From NCBI GenBank assembly GCA_015231885.1, contig JADGAT010000025.1:18121-55697 (forward strand): a stretch of DNA of 37,577 bases. Reading direction: 5' to 3'. Below are positions 23,620-32,696 of this stretch, one piece after another; positions within the stretch are counted from its first letter, which is position 1; each line of letters starts with the position of its first letter. Source of the DNA: SAR324 cluster bacterium (GTDB lineage: Bacteria; SAR324; NAC60-12). The notes beneath the pieces were generated by a model, which did no database searches, was not told where the DNA came from, and saw nothing but the letters and a program-made list of their open reading frames with translations. The translations under genes and the position numbers were made by a program.

Positions 23620-24537
23620 TTTGAAAAATTTCTTTGAAATTTTATGGAATGGGTAGTTTTTCTCAAATAACTGGTTATGTTGAGGGTCTAGAAAACGAAA
23701 CAGAGTATGGGGCTCAATGCTGCTGCTTTGAGAAAATAATATTTCAAGTAATTTTTGTATAAAAGCTTTGGGGGCATCTGTTCTTGAGACAAGAACGGGA
23801 AAACTGGTTAGTAGCCGCAATGGTTCGGCACCCACGACGGGATACACATTTGCAGGCAGAGAACGGTCAATAATCCAAGGGTAGTGTTGGCGGTTGCTGG
23901 CAAGTAACTCGTCACTGAGGGGGATGAGGCGGTATGACGGATTTTTTTTGAAAAAAAGATCTAGTTCTTGAATAGGATACGGTGCCGTGACAATTAATAA
24001 ATCTTTGTTCAATTTAGATAAAATGGATTGTCCTTCATTTGCCGTAAACCAGTTGAATTGAGCGGCGTTATAATTTTTTAAAGATAGTAGTTTACTCCAG
24101 GTTGCTACAAAATAATCAGAATTTTGATGAATGTGAATGGGGGTGGTGCTCTGAATGCCTAACGGCCTGGTTTTTGATGGCAAACCTATTATATACAATA
24201 TGTTTGGCCACAGCACCGATACGGCAGCAATTTCAGGATTTTTCGGGAGCAGTTGGTGGGCATTTTGAGGATCAATAATGGCTAAATCTCCCTGGCGAAG
24301 TCGAAGCCGCTCTATGCGTGTTTGAACGAATTTTTCTGTAACAGGGATTAACGAATTGTTCGTTCTAAAAACAGGCGTATCCCACAGGCGTGATAATTCT
24401 TGAGCAAATTGGTAAGAACCCGTATGCCGGTCTCCAACTAAGATAGAGACATTAGGAGTAGCCTGTACACAAAAATTGCTTAGTACAAACAGAAAAATCA
24501 GGATACAAGTGATGAAAAATTGCATAATACTCTTCAT
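23614..24537 (-). CDS. TAXI-family TRAP solute-binding-like periplasmic protein
   Basis: A secreted 307-residue protein. The signal peptide is MKSIMQFFITCILIFLFVLS, with cleavage near VQA-TP. The mature start VSILVGDRHTGSYQFAQELS matches the TAXI family opening, in which a GxxxGTYY-type glycine loop is followed by a helix. Later VVGAEPLRLLTSFPVLVSRT is also family-like. TAXI proteins usually serve TRAP transporters, but no DctQM-like gene is adjacent. The ATG at 24537 overlaps the mutM stop by four bases (ATGA), so translation is coupled; the TTG at 24555 is an alternative. Family assignment is moderate. Confidence 0.68.
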   Translation of the reverse strand: MKSIMQFFITCILIFLFVLSNFCVQATPNVSILVGDRHTGSYQFAQELSRLWDTPVFRTNNSLIPVTEKFVQTRIERLRLRQGDLAIIDPQNAHQLLPKNPEIAAVSVLWPNILYIIGLPSKTRPLGIQSTTPIHIHQNSDYFVATWSKLLSLKNYNAAQFNWFTANEGQSILSKLNKDLLIVTAPYPIQELDLFFKKNPSYRLIPLSDELLASNRQHYPWIIDRSLPANVYPVVGAEPLRLLTSFPVLVSRTDAPKAFIQKLLEILFSQSSSIEPHTLFRFLDPQHNQLFEKNYPFHKISKKFFKL

Positions 24538-25352
24538 TGTTGACAAGATGAACAAAAGAAACTACTGCGTTGTTGTTGAATGATGCGTTGAATCGGAGTA
24601 GAGCAATGAAAACAAGGTAACTCATTTTTCCCATAAACCTTTAGAAAATTCTGAAATTCTCCTGTTTTTTCATCAACTTTTCGGAAATCGGAGATTGATG
24701 TTCCGTTTTTGTCGATAGCTGCGTTTAAAATTTTTTGAATCGATTTTTTCAATTTTTTCAATTCCTGAATTGACAGTTGGCTGCCTGTTCGGAGTGGAGA
24801 AATGCGGGCTTCAAAGAGAATTTCAGACGCATAAATGTTTCCAATTCCTGCAATTTTGGTTTGATCCATCAACAAATTTTTAATGGCAGTTGAGCTTTGA
24901 TTAAAACAATCCTTTAAGTGATTCCATGTCAATTGTGACGATAGAGGCTCTATTCCTAGCTGCTGTATCTTTTTTGTATCGTCTAATGACTCCACTAATT
25001 CCAATGTCCCAAAGCATCGCATATCATCAAATATCATGAGTTGTGTATGATCCAGTTGAAACCATGCACGATGGTGTTTCTGTGGCGTTGAGAGTAAGGA
25101 CGTGACAATGAATTTACCTGTCATTCTCAAGTGGGCAAGCAGCCAGAGTCGCGGATTGAGTTGAAATATCAAAAATTTTCCACGACGTGTTACTGCTTCA
25201 ATGGTGCTGCCTGTCAAACGCTGTGCGAAAATTTCTGGAGAAAGCGGGGTAATCGCATTATTTCTAAAAACCTGGACAGAGGTAATTTTCTGAGAAACAA
25301 CCAATTTTTGTAAACCACGAACAACAGTTTCAACTTCTGGTAATTCAGGCAT
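24534..25352 (-). CDS. mutM: Formamidopyrimidine-DNA glycosylase (Fpg/MutM)
   Basis: A DNA-repair glycosylase and AP lyase for oxidised purines such as 8-oxoguanine. The N-terminal PELPEVETVVRGL carries the catalytic Pro and Glu. A conserved RRGKFLIFQL contains the key Lys near residue 57. The helix-two-turn-helix is seen as LLMDQTKIAGIGNIYASEIL, and the C-terminal zinc finger has CFHC and CSSC pairs. The 272-residue length is normal. It overlaps the TAXI-type gene by four bases downstream, and its start overlaps the FliF-like gene's stop by eight bases, so three genes are translationally linked. Confidence 0.97.
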   Translation of the reverse strand: MPELPEVETVVRGLQKLVVSQKITSVQVFRNNAITPLSPEIFAQRLTGSTIEAVTRRGKFLIFQLNPRLWLLAHLRMTGKFIVTSLLSTPQKHHRAWFQLDHTQLMIFDDMRCFGTLELVESLDDTKKIQQLGIEPLSSQLTWNHLKDCFNQSSTAIKNLLMDQTKIAGIGNIYASEILFEARISPLRTGSQLSIQELKKLKKSIQKILNAAIDKNGTSISDFRKVDEKTGEFQNFLKVYGKNELPCFHCSTPIQRIIQQQRSSFFCSSCQQ

Positions 25353-25644
25353 GAGATTTTAAAGAAGGTGATTCTCTAATCCATTGGCGAACAACATGGG
25401 TCGTTTTCAAAGGGAAGGCACGAGCGGTAGTGATGGTTTCAAAACGGTCGAAATCTTCTTCTGCGGGGGCAGTCGGAATTTGAATTTCTTCTTCTGCTTC
25501 TTCTAAATAATTTGGTAGAGATAAATCAAACTGGGGCATGGGGGAGCGGAGAAAGCGAATAGCAGGACGCATGATCCAGGCGGTGATCAGCATGATTGCG
25601 CTGCCGAATACTAATCGTATTAGCTCAATTGTGATTGTTTCCAT
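25345..25644 (-). CDS. 99-residue membrane protein resembling the C-terminal part of FliF
   Basis: A short protein with one N-terminal membrane helix (LIRLVFGSAIMLITAWIM, about residues 8-25) followed by RPAIRFLRSPMPQF. A long acidic linker then leads to HVVRQWIRESPSL. In FliF, the MS-ring protein, the last membrane helix is followed by a -RP---FL- stretch, a variable acidic loop and a C-terminal VRxWL-E-like peptide that binds FliG. This protein therefore looks like only that tail, without the periplasmic ring-building domains. Its stop codon overlaps the mutM start. The resemblance is by eye; it could instead be an unrelated single-span protein. Confidence 0.6.
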   Translation of the reverse strand: METITIELIRLVFGSAIMLITAWIMRPAIRFLRSPMPQFDLSLPNYLEEAEEEIQIPTAPAEEDFDRFETITTARAFPLKTTHVVRQWIRESPSLKSHA

Positions 25645-25766
25645 ATTCTAGACATGCTTGTTGGTCAAAAAACATAGACTGTTGAAAACCCGATGTGCTA
25701 ATAATCAACTCGTATACTCAGTTTAAAATATCTGCAGTCATGAATCAACGTAAATGTGCAGATAAC

Positions 25767-26720
25767 TTATATTTCCAGTCCAATTGTCGACTTAATGGAA
25801 GTTTGTGATTGAGGGTTCATTGCCCCGATTTCCCTGGAAAGCATTTCTCCGATCAATCCTGTCAATACAATTTGGACACCAATCATGATCAGTGTTAAGC
25901 CCAAAACCAGGCTTGGTATGTTGTTGCGCATGCGTTCAATACCAGTGAGCCCTAAAAAACAATAATATCCGTCAATGGTGAATCCAATCAAAAATGCGAT
26001 CAGTCCGATTGGTCCGAGGAACTGCAAAGGGCGCTTGCGGAAATATGTCACAAACAATACTGTCATGAGGTCGAAGAACGATTCGAGGTATTTGGAATAG
26101 CCGTAGCGTGAAACGCCATGCAGACGTTTGTGGTTAGAAACTTCGACTTCATTAATCCGGTATCCAAGGCTTGCAACAAGAATCGGGATGTAGCGGTGCA
26201 GAGAAGAATAGATATAAAGCCTTTTTGCAACGTCTTGAGTCATGACTCGCAAAGGACAATTGAGGTCATGGAGAGGAGATTTGACCAAAGAACGAATGCA
26301 TTTATTAAACAGTTTGGAAAGGAGAAAGGTCCCTTTGGAGCTCTTGCCGGTTTTTTTCCAGCCAATTGCCAAGTCTGATCCGCGATGGACTTCTTCGATC
26401 AATTGGAGTAAGTCAGCAGGGTCGTCTTGAAGGTCTCCGTCCATCGTGGCAACTAAGCTTCCAGATGCTAGTTTGAATCCTGCCATATAGGCTTCTGATT
26501 TGCCAAAATTTTTATTCAGGCAAATCATTTTAAAGCGGGAGTCGTGTTGATGAATCTTTTGTAGACAGGCTGCGCTATCGTCAGTGCTGCCATCATCGAC
26601 AAACAGCACTTCATACTGGAGCGAGGCAGGGTCTAAACTTTCTTTAATTGTGCTGACCAGTGGTTTGAGATTGCGTGCCTCATTGTATACCGGAATAACA
26701 ATAGAAAGTTGTGTGGTCAT
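25767..26720 (-). CDS. Family 2 glycosyltransferase, polyprenyl-phosphate sugar transferase (ArnC/GtrB-like)
   Basis: A GT2 enzyme that transfers a sugar from a nucleotide donor to a polyprenyl phosphate. The N-terminal domain has SIVIPVYNEARNL, VLFVDDGSTDDSA, NKNFGKSEAYMAGF, the metal-binding ATMDGDLQDDP and AIGWKKTGKSSKG. The YRINEVEVSNHKRLHGVSRY block is also typical. Two C-terminal membrane helices (about residues 233-260 and 272-295) complete the ArnC/GtrB/DPM1 form. At 317 residues it fits. It starts three bases after the mqnC stop, so is co-transcribed with it. It could supply lipid-linked sugar to a GT39-type enzyme such as that at 21391-23619; that is inference. Confidence 0.88.
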   Translation of the reverse strand: MTTQLSIVIPVYNEARNLKPLVSTIKESLDPASLQYEVLFVDDGSTDDSAACLQKIHQHDSRFKMICLNKNFGKSEAYMAGFKLASGSLVATMDGDLQDDPADLLQLIEEVHRGSDLAIGWKKTGKSSKGTFLLSKLFNKCIRSLVKSPLHDLNCPLRVMTQDVAKRLYIYSSLHRYIPILVASLGYRINEVEVSNHKRLHGVSRYGYSKYLESFFDLMTVLFVTYFRKRPLQFLGPIGLIAFLIGFTIDGYYCFLGLTGIERMRNNIPSLVLGLTLIMIGVQIVLTGLIGEMLSREIGAMNPQSQTSIKSTIGLEI

Positions 26721-26723
26721 TTT

Positions 26724-27794
26724 TTAGGCTACAGCGTTTTGAGTTGATGATTCGGGTATGAACTGATAACTAAAATCACGACGCCGGGCCGAAAAACCGG
26801 CTTCTTCAAGGTATCGAACCGCTTCTTCTTCGGAGGATAATCCATAAGACTTGAGTACATTTTCTTCGATAACCACCGAACTGATATCATTGGCTCCGAC
26901 GCGAAGCGCCATTTTGCCTAAATCTTTTCCCAAGACCATGACACTGGTCTCTAGATTATCAATGTTGTCCAAATAGATACGTGAAAATGCCAGGATTTTT
27001 AAGAATTGCTCCGGGCGCATTTTTTGTGCTTGAAAGCGTTTGGTCTGTTGTTGATATAACCAGGGAGTGAATGAATAAAATCCTTCTGTCTTGTCTTGAA
27101 TTTGGCGAATGGTTTCCAAATGCATGACAATTTCTTCTATGGTTTCACCACCGCCAACGACCATTGTCGCAGAACCGGGTAACCCCTGTTGATGGCATTC
27201 TTCCATGATGGCACGCCACTCTTCTACTTTGCATTTTTGCGGGCTGAGCTGTTGACGCATGCGCTCTGCCAGTAGCTCTGCACCAGCACCTGGTACGGAG
27301 TCGAGTCCTGCGTTTTTTAAGACTTTCAGCACTTCTCCCACAGAACAATTGTTGATTTGACTCAAGTTCAGTAGTTCCACGGGGGAAAATCCCCGAATAT
27401 GGACACCATACTTTTGCTTCACGCCAGAAAGAATGTCTGTGTAATAATCCAGAGCAAGTGTCGGGTGCACACCTCCTTGAAAAAAGATTTGGTCGGCATC
27501 ACAATTCAGTGCCTCTTCGACTTTCTGAAAAACTTCTTCTTTACTCAAAACATAAGCAAATTGACTCTCTTGCTTTTCCTGAAAACTGCAAAACTTGCAA
27601 TCAATGGCACAAACATTGGTGTAATTAACCACGCGGAACATGGTATAAGACGTGTACTGTGATCCATGCTTTTGACAGCGGATTTGCCAACCTGCTTTAC
27701 AAATTTCAAACCAATCGAGTGCCTTTAAAAGACGAACCCCTTCCGCATAAGAAAGTCGTTCTCCATCTAATACTCTTTGTAAAGAAGTATCCAT
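26724..27794 (-). CDS. mqnC: Dehypoxanthine futalosine cyclase MqnC (radical SAM)
   Basis: A radical SAM enzyme of the futalosine route to menaquinone that cyclises dehypoxanthine futalosine. The iron-sulfur motif is CAIDCKFC (CxxxCxxC, Cys 62, 66, 69) in NVCAIDCKFCSFQ. The MqnC/MqnE/CofH pattern continues with QIFFQGGVHP, IRGFSPVELL, SVPGAGAELLAERMR, LPGSATMVVGGGETIEEIV and FTPWLYQQQTKRF. The product resembles MqnC more than MqnE; CofH is an alternative. The frame opens with TTG at 27803, but ATG at 27794 is preferred. It sits 23 bases after mnmG and immediately before the GT2 gene. Other mqn genes are not in the window. Confidence 0.83.
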   Translation of the reverse strand: MDTSLQRVLDGERLSYAEGVRLLKALDWFEICKAGWQIRCQKHGSQYTSYTMFRVVNYTNVCAIDCKFCSFQEKQESQFAYVLSKEEVFQKVEEALNCDADQIFFQGGVHPTLALDYYTDILSGVKQKYGVHIRGFSPVELLNLSQINNCSVGEVLKVLKNAGLDSVPGAGAELLAERMRQQLSPQKCKVEEWRAIMEECHQQGLPGSATMVVGGGETIEEIVMHLETIRQIQDKTEGFYSFTPWLYQQQTKRFQAQKMRPEQFLKILAFSRIYLDNIDNLETSVMVLGKDLGKMALRVGANDISSVVIEENVLKSYGLSSEEEAVRYLEEAGFSARRRDFSYQFIPESSTQNAVA

Positions 27795-27817
27795 ACGATT
27801 CAATAGTTTGAATGGGT

Positions 27818-29737
27818 TTAAGAAACTTTGGCTTCAGAGTGTTTTTTCATATTTTTTAAATATATATTCAGCACACTGATAGCTGCCGGGGTGATTCCGC
27901 TGATTCGGCTAGCCTGCCCTAAATTGACGGGGCGATACTCTTGTAACTTCTGAATGACTTCACGGGACAACCCGGGAATGTGCTCATAGTGAAGGTGTTC
28001 TGGTAACTGAATACGTTCCAGCTGATCAAATGGTTTCAATTCCTGCTGCTGACGGACGATGTACCCCTCGTATTTGGTATGGATTTCCACTTGCTCCTGG
28101 ATAATTCGGGGGTAGTCGGTCCAATTGATTTTCTCTTTCATGAATTGAAAACCCTGTATGTTATTTATACCTAATTGGGGTCGTTTAAGCAAAGTTAGAG
28201 CATCAATCCCTGTTTTTAATTTAGCTTCTCCATAGGCTTCCAGTTCTTCATTAACAGCCGCAGTCGGAGTAATTTTCAAGTTTTTTAAATCCGTGGTCAA
28301 TTGGAAAATTTGTTTCTGTTTTTTCTGGACATGCTCATAATACTCTTTTGCCAGTAAACCAACCTGGTATCCTTTTTCACTCAAACGCTGATCGGCATTA
28401 TCTTCTCGAAGCAAAAGACGATATTCGGAACGTGATGTAAACATTCGGTATGGCTCATTGGTCCCTTTGGAGATGAGGTCGTCAATGAGAACTCCTATGT
28501 AGGCTTCGTTGCGCTTTAGTATGAATGGAGCTTCTTGTTTTACTTTCAAGGCAGCATTGATACCCGCAATGATTCCTTGGGCCGAAGCTTCTTCATAACC
28601 GGATGTTCCATTGATTTGTCCTGCCATAAACAAACTTTCCACATCTTTGGATTCTAGATTTGGCTTCAGCTGGTTGGGCAGAACAAAATCATACTCAATA
28701 GCATAACCGGGCTGGATGATTTCGACTTCCTCCAGTCCTGGGATGGTTTGTAAAAATGCCAATTGGACATCAGCGGGTAAACTGGTAGACAAACCATTGG
28801 GATAGATTTTTAAACTTTCCAATCCGGTGGGCTCTAAAAAAATCTGATGCCGATCTTTATCCGCAAATTTAACAATTTTATCTTCAATGGAAGGACAGTA
28901 ACGTGCTCCCACTCCGGTGATAGCACCGCTGTACATTGCCGAACGGTGTAAATTCTGTTGAATCACCTGATGGGTTTTTTCGTTAGTATAGGTGACGTGA
29001 CAAGGAACTTGCCGGAGCAGTATTTCTGAATCCCAGAAAGAAAATTTTGGAAGAGGCTGATCTCCCCATTGTGTCTCGGTTTTTTCCCAATCAATGGTTT
29101 GACTGTTCAAACGGGCAGGGGTTCCTGTTTTTAAACGGCCCATTCGCAAATGCTGCTGGGCCAGTGAGAGGGTGATTCCTTTTGAGGGCGGTTCTCCAAC
29201 TCGGCCAGCTTCAATCCGCTCTGTTCCTCGATGAATCAGTCCATTCAAAAACGTACCTGTGGTAATAACAATAGTTTTTGAATAAAACTCCACTCCATCA
29301 GCTGCACGAACTCCAACGGCTTTTGCACCATTAAACAGCAGCTGTTCTACAGTGGAGGCATGAACGGTCAAGTTTTGCTGATTCTCTACAACGCGGCGCA
29401 TGTACTTGTGGTATTCGTACATGTCCGACTGGCAGCGAGAACCACGAGCTGCTGCGCCTTTTGAACGATTCAGGATACGAAACTGAATGCCAGTGGCATC
29501 TGCGGCCTTTCCCATTTCTCCGCCAAGCGCGTCTATTTCTTTCACCAAATGACCTTTGGCCAGCCCTCCAATCGCAGGGTTGCAGGACATCTGTGCAATA
29601 GTATCGGCTGACATCGTTAACATCAATGTTTTCACTCCCAGACGAGCCGCTGCTAACGCAGCTTCGCAGCCGGCATGTCCTGCTCCAATAATGATAACAT
29701 CATATTTTGTCGCATATGCTATTGCTGGTTTGGTCAC
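27818..29737 (-). CDS. mnmG: tRNA uridine-5-carboxymethylaminomethyl enzyme MnmG (GidA)
   Basis: MnmG acts with MnmE to modify the wobble uridine of certain tRNAs. It is a FAD enzyme: VIIIGAGHAGCEAALAAARLG at residues 14-34 is the Rossmann site. SCNPAIGGLAKGHLVKEIDAL and SKGAAARGSRCQSDMYEY are the signature blocks. ARYCPSIEDKIVKFADK, IYPNGLSTSLP and AGQINGTSGYEEASAQG follow, and the C-terminal helical domain ends RISGITPAAISVLNIYLK. The 639-residue length is standard. It starts with GTG. It follows the adenylate cyclase-like gene by 62 bases and precedes mqnC in one minus-strand run. No mnmE or gidB lies nearby. Confidence 0.97.
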   Translation of the reverse strand: MTKPAIAYATKYDVIIIGAGHAGCEAALAAARLGVKTLMLTMSADTIAQMSCNPAIGGLAKGHLVKEIDALGGEMGKAADATGIQFRILNRSKGAAARGSRCQSDMYEYHKYMRRVVENQQNLTVHASTVEQLLFNGAKAVGVRAADGVEFYSKTIVITTGTFLNGLIHRGTERIEAGRVGEPPSKGITLSLAQQHLRMGRLKTGTPARLNSQTIDWEKTETQWGDQPLPKFSFWDSEILLRQVPCHVTYTNEKTHQVIQQNLHRSAMYSGAITGVGARYCPSIEDKIVKFADKDRHQIFLEPTGLESLKIYPNGLSTSLPADVQLAFLQTIPGLEEVEIIQPGYAIEYDFVLPNQLKPNLESKDVESLFMAGQINGTSGYEEASAQGIIAGINAALKVKQEAPFILKRNEAYIGVLIDDLISKGTNEPYRMFTSRSEYRLLLREDNADQRLSEKGYQVGLLAKEYYEHVQKKQKQIFQLTTDLKNLKITPTAAVNEELEAYGEAKLKTGIDALTLLKRPQLGINNIQGFQFMKEKINWTDYPRIIQEQVEIHTKYEGYIVRQQQELKPFDQLERIQLPEHLHYEHIPGLSREVIQKLQEYRPVNLGQASRISGITPAAISVLNIYLKNMKKHSEAKVS

Positions 29738-29799
29738 GTTAGATTCTCTTCTAGATTTTGTTTAGCTTGTGGGAGGATCAGGGAAGATTCAGGATCTGC

Positions 29800-32628
29800 T
29801 TACTGTGGTTTGCCCACAGCATAAACAAACTGTTTAAATTCATCTGCCAGGGCCTGTTCTTTTGCTTCAACCTTATTGGCCGCATGGTTGGTTTGTGCAC
29901 TATTGGGATTGAGCCAAAAGCGGGTACTCACTTCAGAATTGGTTAAATCAATTTTACGATCCCGCAGAAAGATGCGGAGTGTTTTGATAAGGCTTTTGCT
30001 TTTAAAGGTAGCAGGGTAGTTTGTTTGCAGGTTATGCGCTATTTTTCTTAAGTCTGGATGTTCAAATTCATCCAGATACCAGTTGGTTAAATTATCCCGA
30101 TAAAGAATAGAAAGCTGGCCAAAGCGCTGCAAATGCAGCAAAAAGAAAATTTCATAGTATTCTCTGGGTTTTTCAACACAGTCCATATAGTGATAGGTCC
30201 TGTAAACAAAGAATTCGGAAATCTGATTTGCTATACGAACTACGTTATCTGGGCGGATGTAAGCGTATTTTTCATCAATCAGTTCTGCCTTGTAGGTTGC
30301 GCTTGAATCAAATTCAATTACAGATTTTTGCTCTTTTAGCGACCCCTGATTGACATATCCATAATATGAATTGAGAATACAGTCTGCCATTACATAGCTA
30401 AAACTGGGAGATGATGTCAAATCTACTTCATCTGGCAGATCATCTAGAACGCCAAAGGTATCAAATCGTTTCCCCTGCTTACTTTCTGTCTGCAGAGAAC
30501 GGATAATCCATTGTTTGTTTTTATAAGCGGCTTGTAAACGTAATCTTGGTACTTTCAGGTGATGCAGAATACTTTTACGCACCATATTGGGAGGTGGTTC
30601 AAAGTTTTTCTGATAATAGTGGTACCAAATTTCAAACTCCTTCTGGTTGCTTTCATCAGGAAGCCCTGCTTCTGCTTGTATTTCCAAAACCCTGTCTAAA
30701 CAGGACTTGAACAGGTCTTTCAACTCGTTTTCAAATTCAATAACTGCTTTTGTTTCTCCAATATTTACGTGTTGGAGAAACAGTCTTTGAGGCGAACCGT
30801 CTGGAAATGCCCTGTGTAAGAAATCTAAAAGAAACTTTTCTCGATAAGTGTCAAATTTTCTTGTGTCGCCCGCCTTGGTAAAGACTTCGGAAACTTTGAT
30901 ATGTAAACCAAAGCAGAGGTCAATGATTTTAGAAATCCGTTTTCTTTCTTCAACGCTCAAATAGGACAATTCCCCAAAAGCAATTTTCAAAACCTTATAT
31001 TTCAACCACCATGGATCTTTCACGAGCAATGGCAGAGATTCTTCCATTTCCAGCAACTCCCAGGGCTCCAGCCCATATTCTTTCGGAGCATCTGCTCCTG
31101 GTTTTTCTTCGGGCTTTTTAACAAATGCATCCAGACGGTGCGGGTCTTTAATCATTTCAATGATCATGATCAAATATTTCTGATCATGGAGCATCTCAAT
31201 GCGAAAGAGATTCAACAGGGCTTTGGCCAGGTTTCCAGAGGCGGCTTTGAAAGACTCCCAGTAAATCATGCCTCCATGTCCCAGGATATATTGCATGGGC
31301 AGAGCAGGGGTTCCTCCAAGATCGGTCAGATAGTGAATATATTTGTCATAAATATCGATTGCACCAAAACGGATATAATCCATGGTACGCTCATAAAATG
31401 CCTGAGAGTTATTGATGTCTTTCGGGAGGACAAAGTGAGACGGGACCATTGGAGTGAATTGAATGCCGGGCATGAGGACTTCATAGGTTAAGACAAATTC
31501 ATAGGCAGAGCCAGACGCTTCTTTCGATTCTAAAGTGGTTCCATGGTATCCTCTGCGGAAAGAGGGGTTGTCTGCCAGGAACATATATATCTCAGCCTTG
31601 GGGAATTTTGTCTGAATATAATCCTGAATCGTATTAACTCTCTGCTTGAAAAGTGCTTCACGGTCCTTGAAAGTGGCTGCTTGTTTTCGCTGATTCGCCC
31701 GTTTGATCAGAGCCATCATTTCGTGTATCAGGGTTTGCCGTAATTGCACCCCTTTGGGAGTCATCAAGTCTTTTTTGTAGTCTCCCTGATTTGCGAGCAG
31801 GTATCGATACAACGATGGATAGGCTTTATGAACCTGGGCTCGCGCCGTTTTTTGCAGTTCTCCCCGTATGTTCGGATCTTTTAATTTATCCGGGGAAATT
31901 TTCTTTTTGACGCGAATTCGCTGGATCCAGAACGATATTTCTGACTTAAGGGCTTGAATCAGTTGCTCATCATCCCATTCGCTGAGATCAAACCGAAACG
32001 GTTCCATTTCGTATTGAACCTGCAAATCTAAATCAGAGACAAAGGGCTTGTGGCCTACGGTGCCAATAGAACCGAGCGAAGATATACTGACAATAGGGCA
32101 GAACCCCTGGACATCGGCCGCACTTGGCCTGACGTTGAATTCAGCCTGGATGTATTCATAGAATTGTTCACGGAATAATTCCGGGAGCTCATCAATCCCC
32201 TGCACGCCGTGCGGAGCATTTTCTAAATATAAATTTGCAGTTGCTTCGTATTCGTGGTCTCTTGTGATTCCATAAATATGCTCAACTTCAATTCCTGTAA
32301 ATTTGACTTCAGCAAACTTGGGGTCATTGACATGCATGAAAAAAAGAATCTCATAGAGCGCTTTTTTCATGTCTTCTGTGAAGGACTCAAAGGCCAGCTT
32401 CATTCGCTCATTATTGAACTCATTGAAGAAAGTAATGCCGTCTTCCAGCCCTTTTTTAAGAAATTCTAACCGTTGGCCTTGTAAAGTGATTCCTTTGTCA
32501 AACAGAGAAGGCATCCCGCGGCTTCCTTGAATTTCGGATCCTTCTTCTGGGGAGGTTTCTTTTTTAACCTTGGAATCAACAGGAAGTGCGGATTTTAGTT
32601 TCTTTTTTTGTTTTGCAAATAGAGGCAT
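29800..32628 (-). CDS. Class I adenylate cyclase-like protein
   Basis: A 942-residue protein with the nucleotidyltransferase fold of class I (CyaA-type) adenylate cyclases, which make cAMP from ATP. The diagnostic site is SSLGSIGTVGHKPFVSDLDL at about 183-202: Gly-Ser (186-187) and the metal-binding DLD pair (D199, D201). A third acidic residue, D353 in EIYMFLADNPSF, is followed by SGSAYEFVLTYEVL, matching the CyaA order, and YWESFKAASGNLAKALLNL matches the later helix. The segment between D201 and D353 is longer than in E. coli CyaA. The charged N-terminal ~40 residues and the C-terminal ~400 are not recognised. It heads the run to mnmG. Confidence 0.72.
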   Translation of the reverse strand: MPLFAKQKKKLKSALPVDSKVKKETSPEEGSEIQGSRGMPSLFDKGITLQGQRLEFLKKGLEDGITFFNEFNNERMKLAFESFTEDMKKALYEILFFMHVNDPKFAEVKFTGIEVEHIYGITRDHEYEATANLYLENAPHGVQGIDELPELFREQFYEYIQAEFNVRPSAADVQGFCPIVSISSLGSIGTVGHKPFVSDLDLQVQYEMEPFRFDLSEWDDEQLIQALKSEISFWIQRIRVKKKISPDKLKDPNIRGELQKTARAQVHKAYPSLYRYLLANQGDYKKDLMTPKGVQLRQTLIHEMMALIKRANQRKQAATFKDREALFKQRVNTIQDYIQTKFPKAEIYMFLADNPSFRRGYHGTTLESKEASGSAYEFVLTYEVLMPGIQFTPMVPSHFVLPKDINNSQAFYERTMDYIRFGAIDIYDKYIHYLTDLGGTPALPMQYILGHGGMIYWESFKAASGNLAKALLNLFRIEMLHDQKYLIMIIEMIKDPHRLDAFVKKPEEKPGADAPKEYGLEPWELLEMEESLPLLVKDPWWLKYKVLKIAFGELSYLSVEERKRISKIIDLCFGLHIKVSEVFTKAGDTRKFDTYREKFLLDFLHRAFPDGSPQRLFLQHVNIGETKAVIEFENELKDLFKSCLDRVLEIQAEAGLPDESNQKEFEIWYHYYQKNFEPPPNMVRKSILHHLKVPRLRLQAAYKNKQWIIRSLQTESKQGKRFDTFGVLDDLPDEVDLTSSPSFSYVMADCILNSYYGYVNQGSLKEQKSVIEFDSSATYKAELIDEKYAYIRPDNVVRIANQISEFFVYRTYHYMDCVEKPREYYEIFFLLHLQRFGQLSILYRDNLTNWYLDEFEHPDLRKIAHNLQTNYPATFKSKSLIKTLRIFLRDRKIDLTNSEVSTRFWLNPNSAQTNHAANKVEAKEQALADEFKQFVYAVGKPQ

Positions 32629-32665
32629 AACTGCAGGAAATCGTTAAATAATTCTTCAATGATTT

Positions 32666-32696
32666 TTTTAATTGAACCTTTCTGGTTCAATTAAAA
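32666..32696. repeat. 13-bp perfect inverted repeat upstream of the adenylate cyclase-like gene
   Basis: TTTTAATTGAACC (32666-32678) and GGTTCAATTAAAA (32684-32696) are perfect complements around a five-base loop (TTTCT), 38 bases from the cyclase start. Hairpin or operator are both possible. Neither strand has a T-run after the stem, so it is not a standard rho-independent terminator. Confidence 0.7.
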
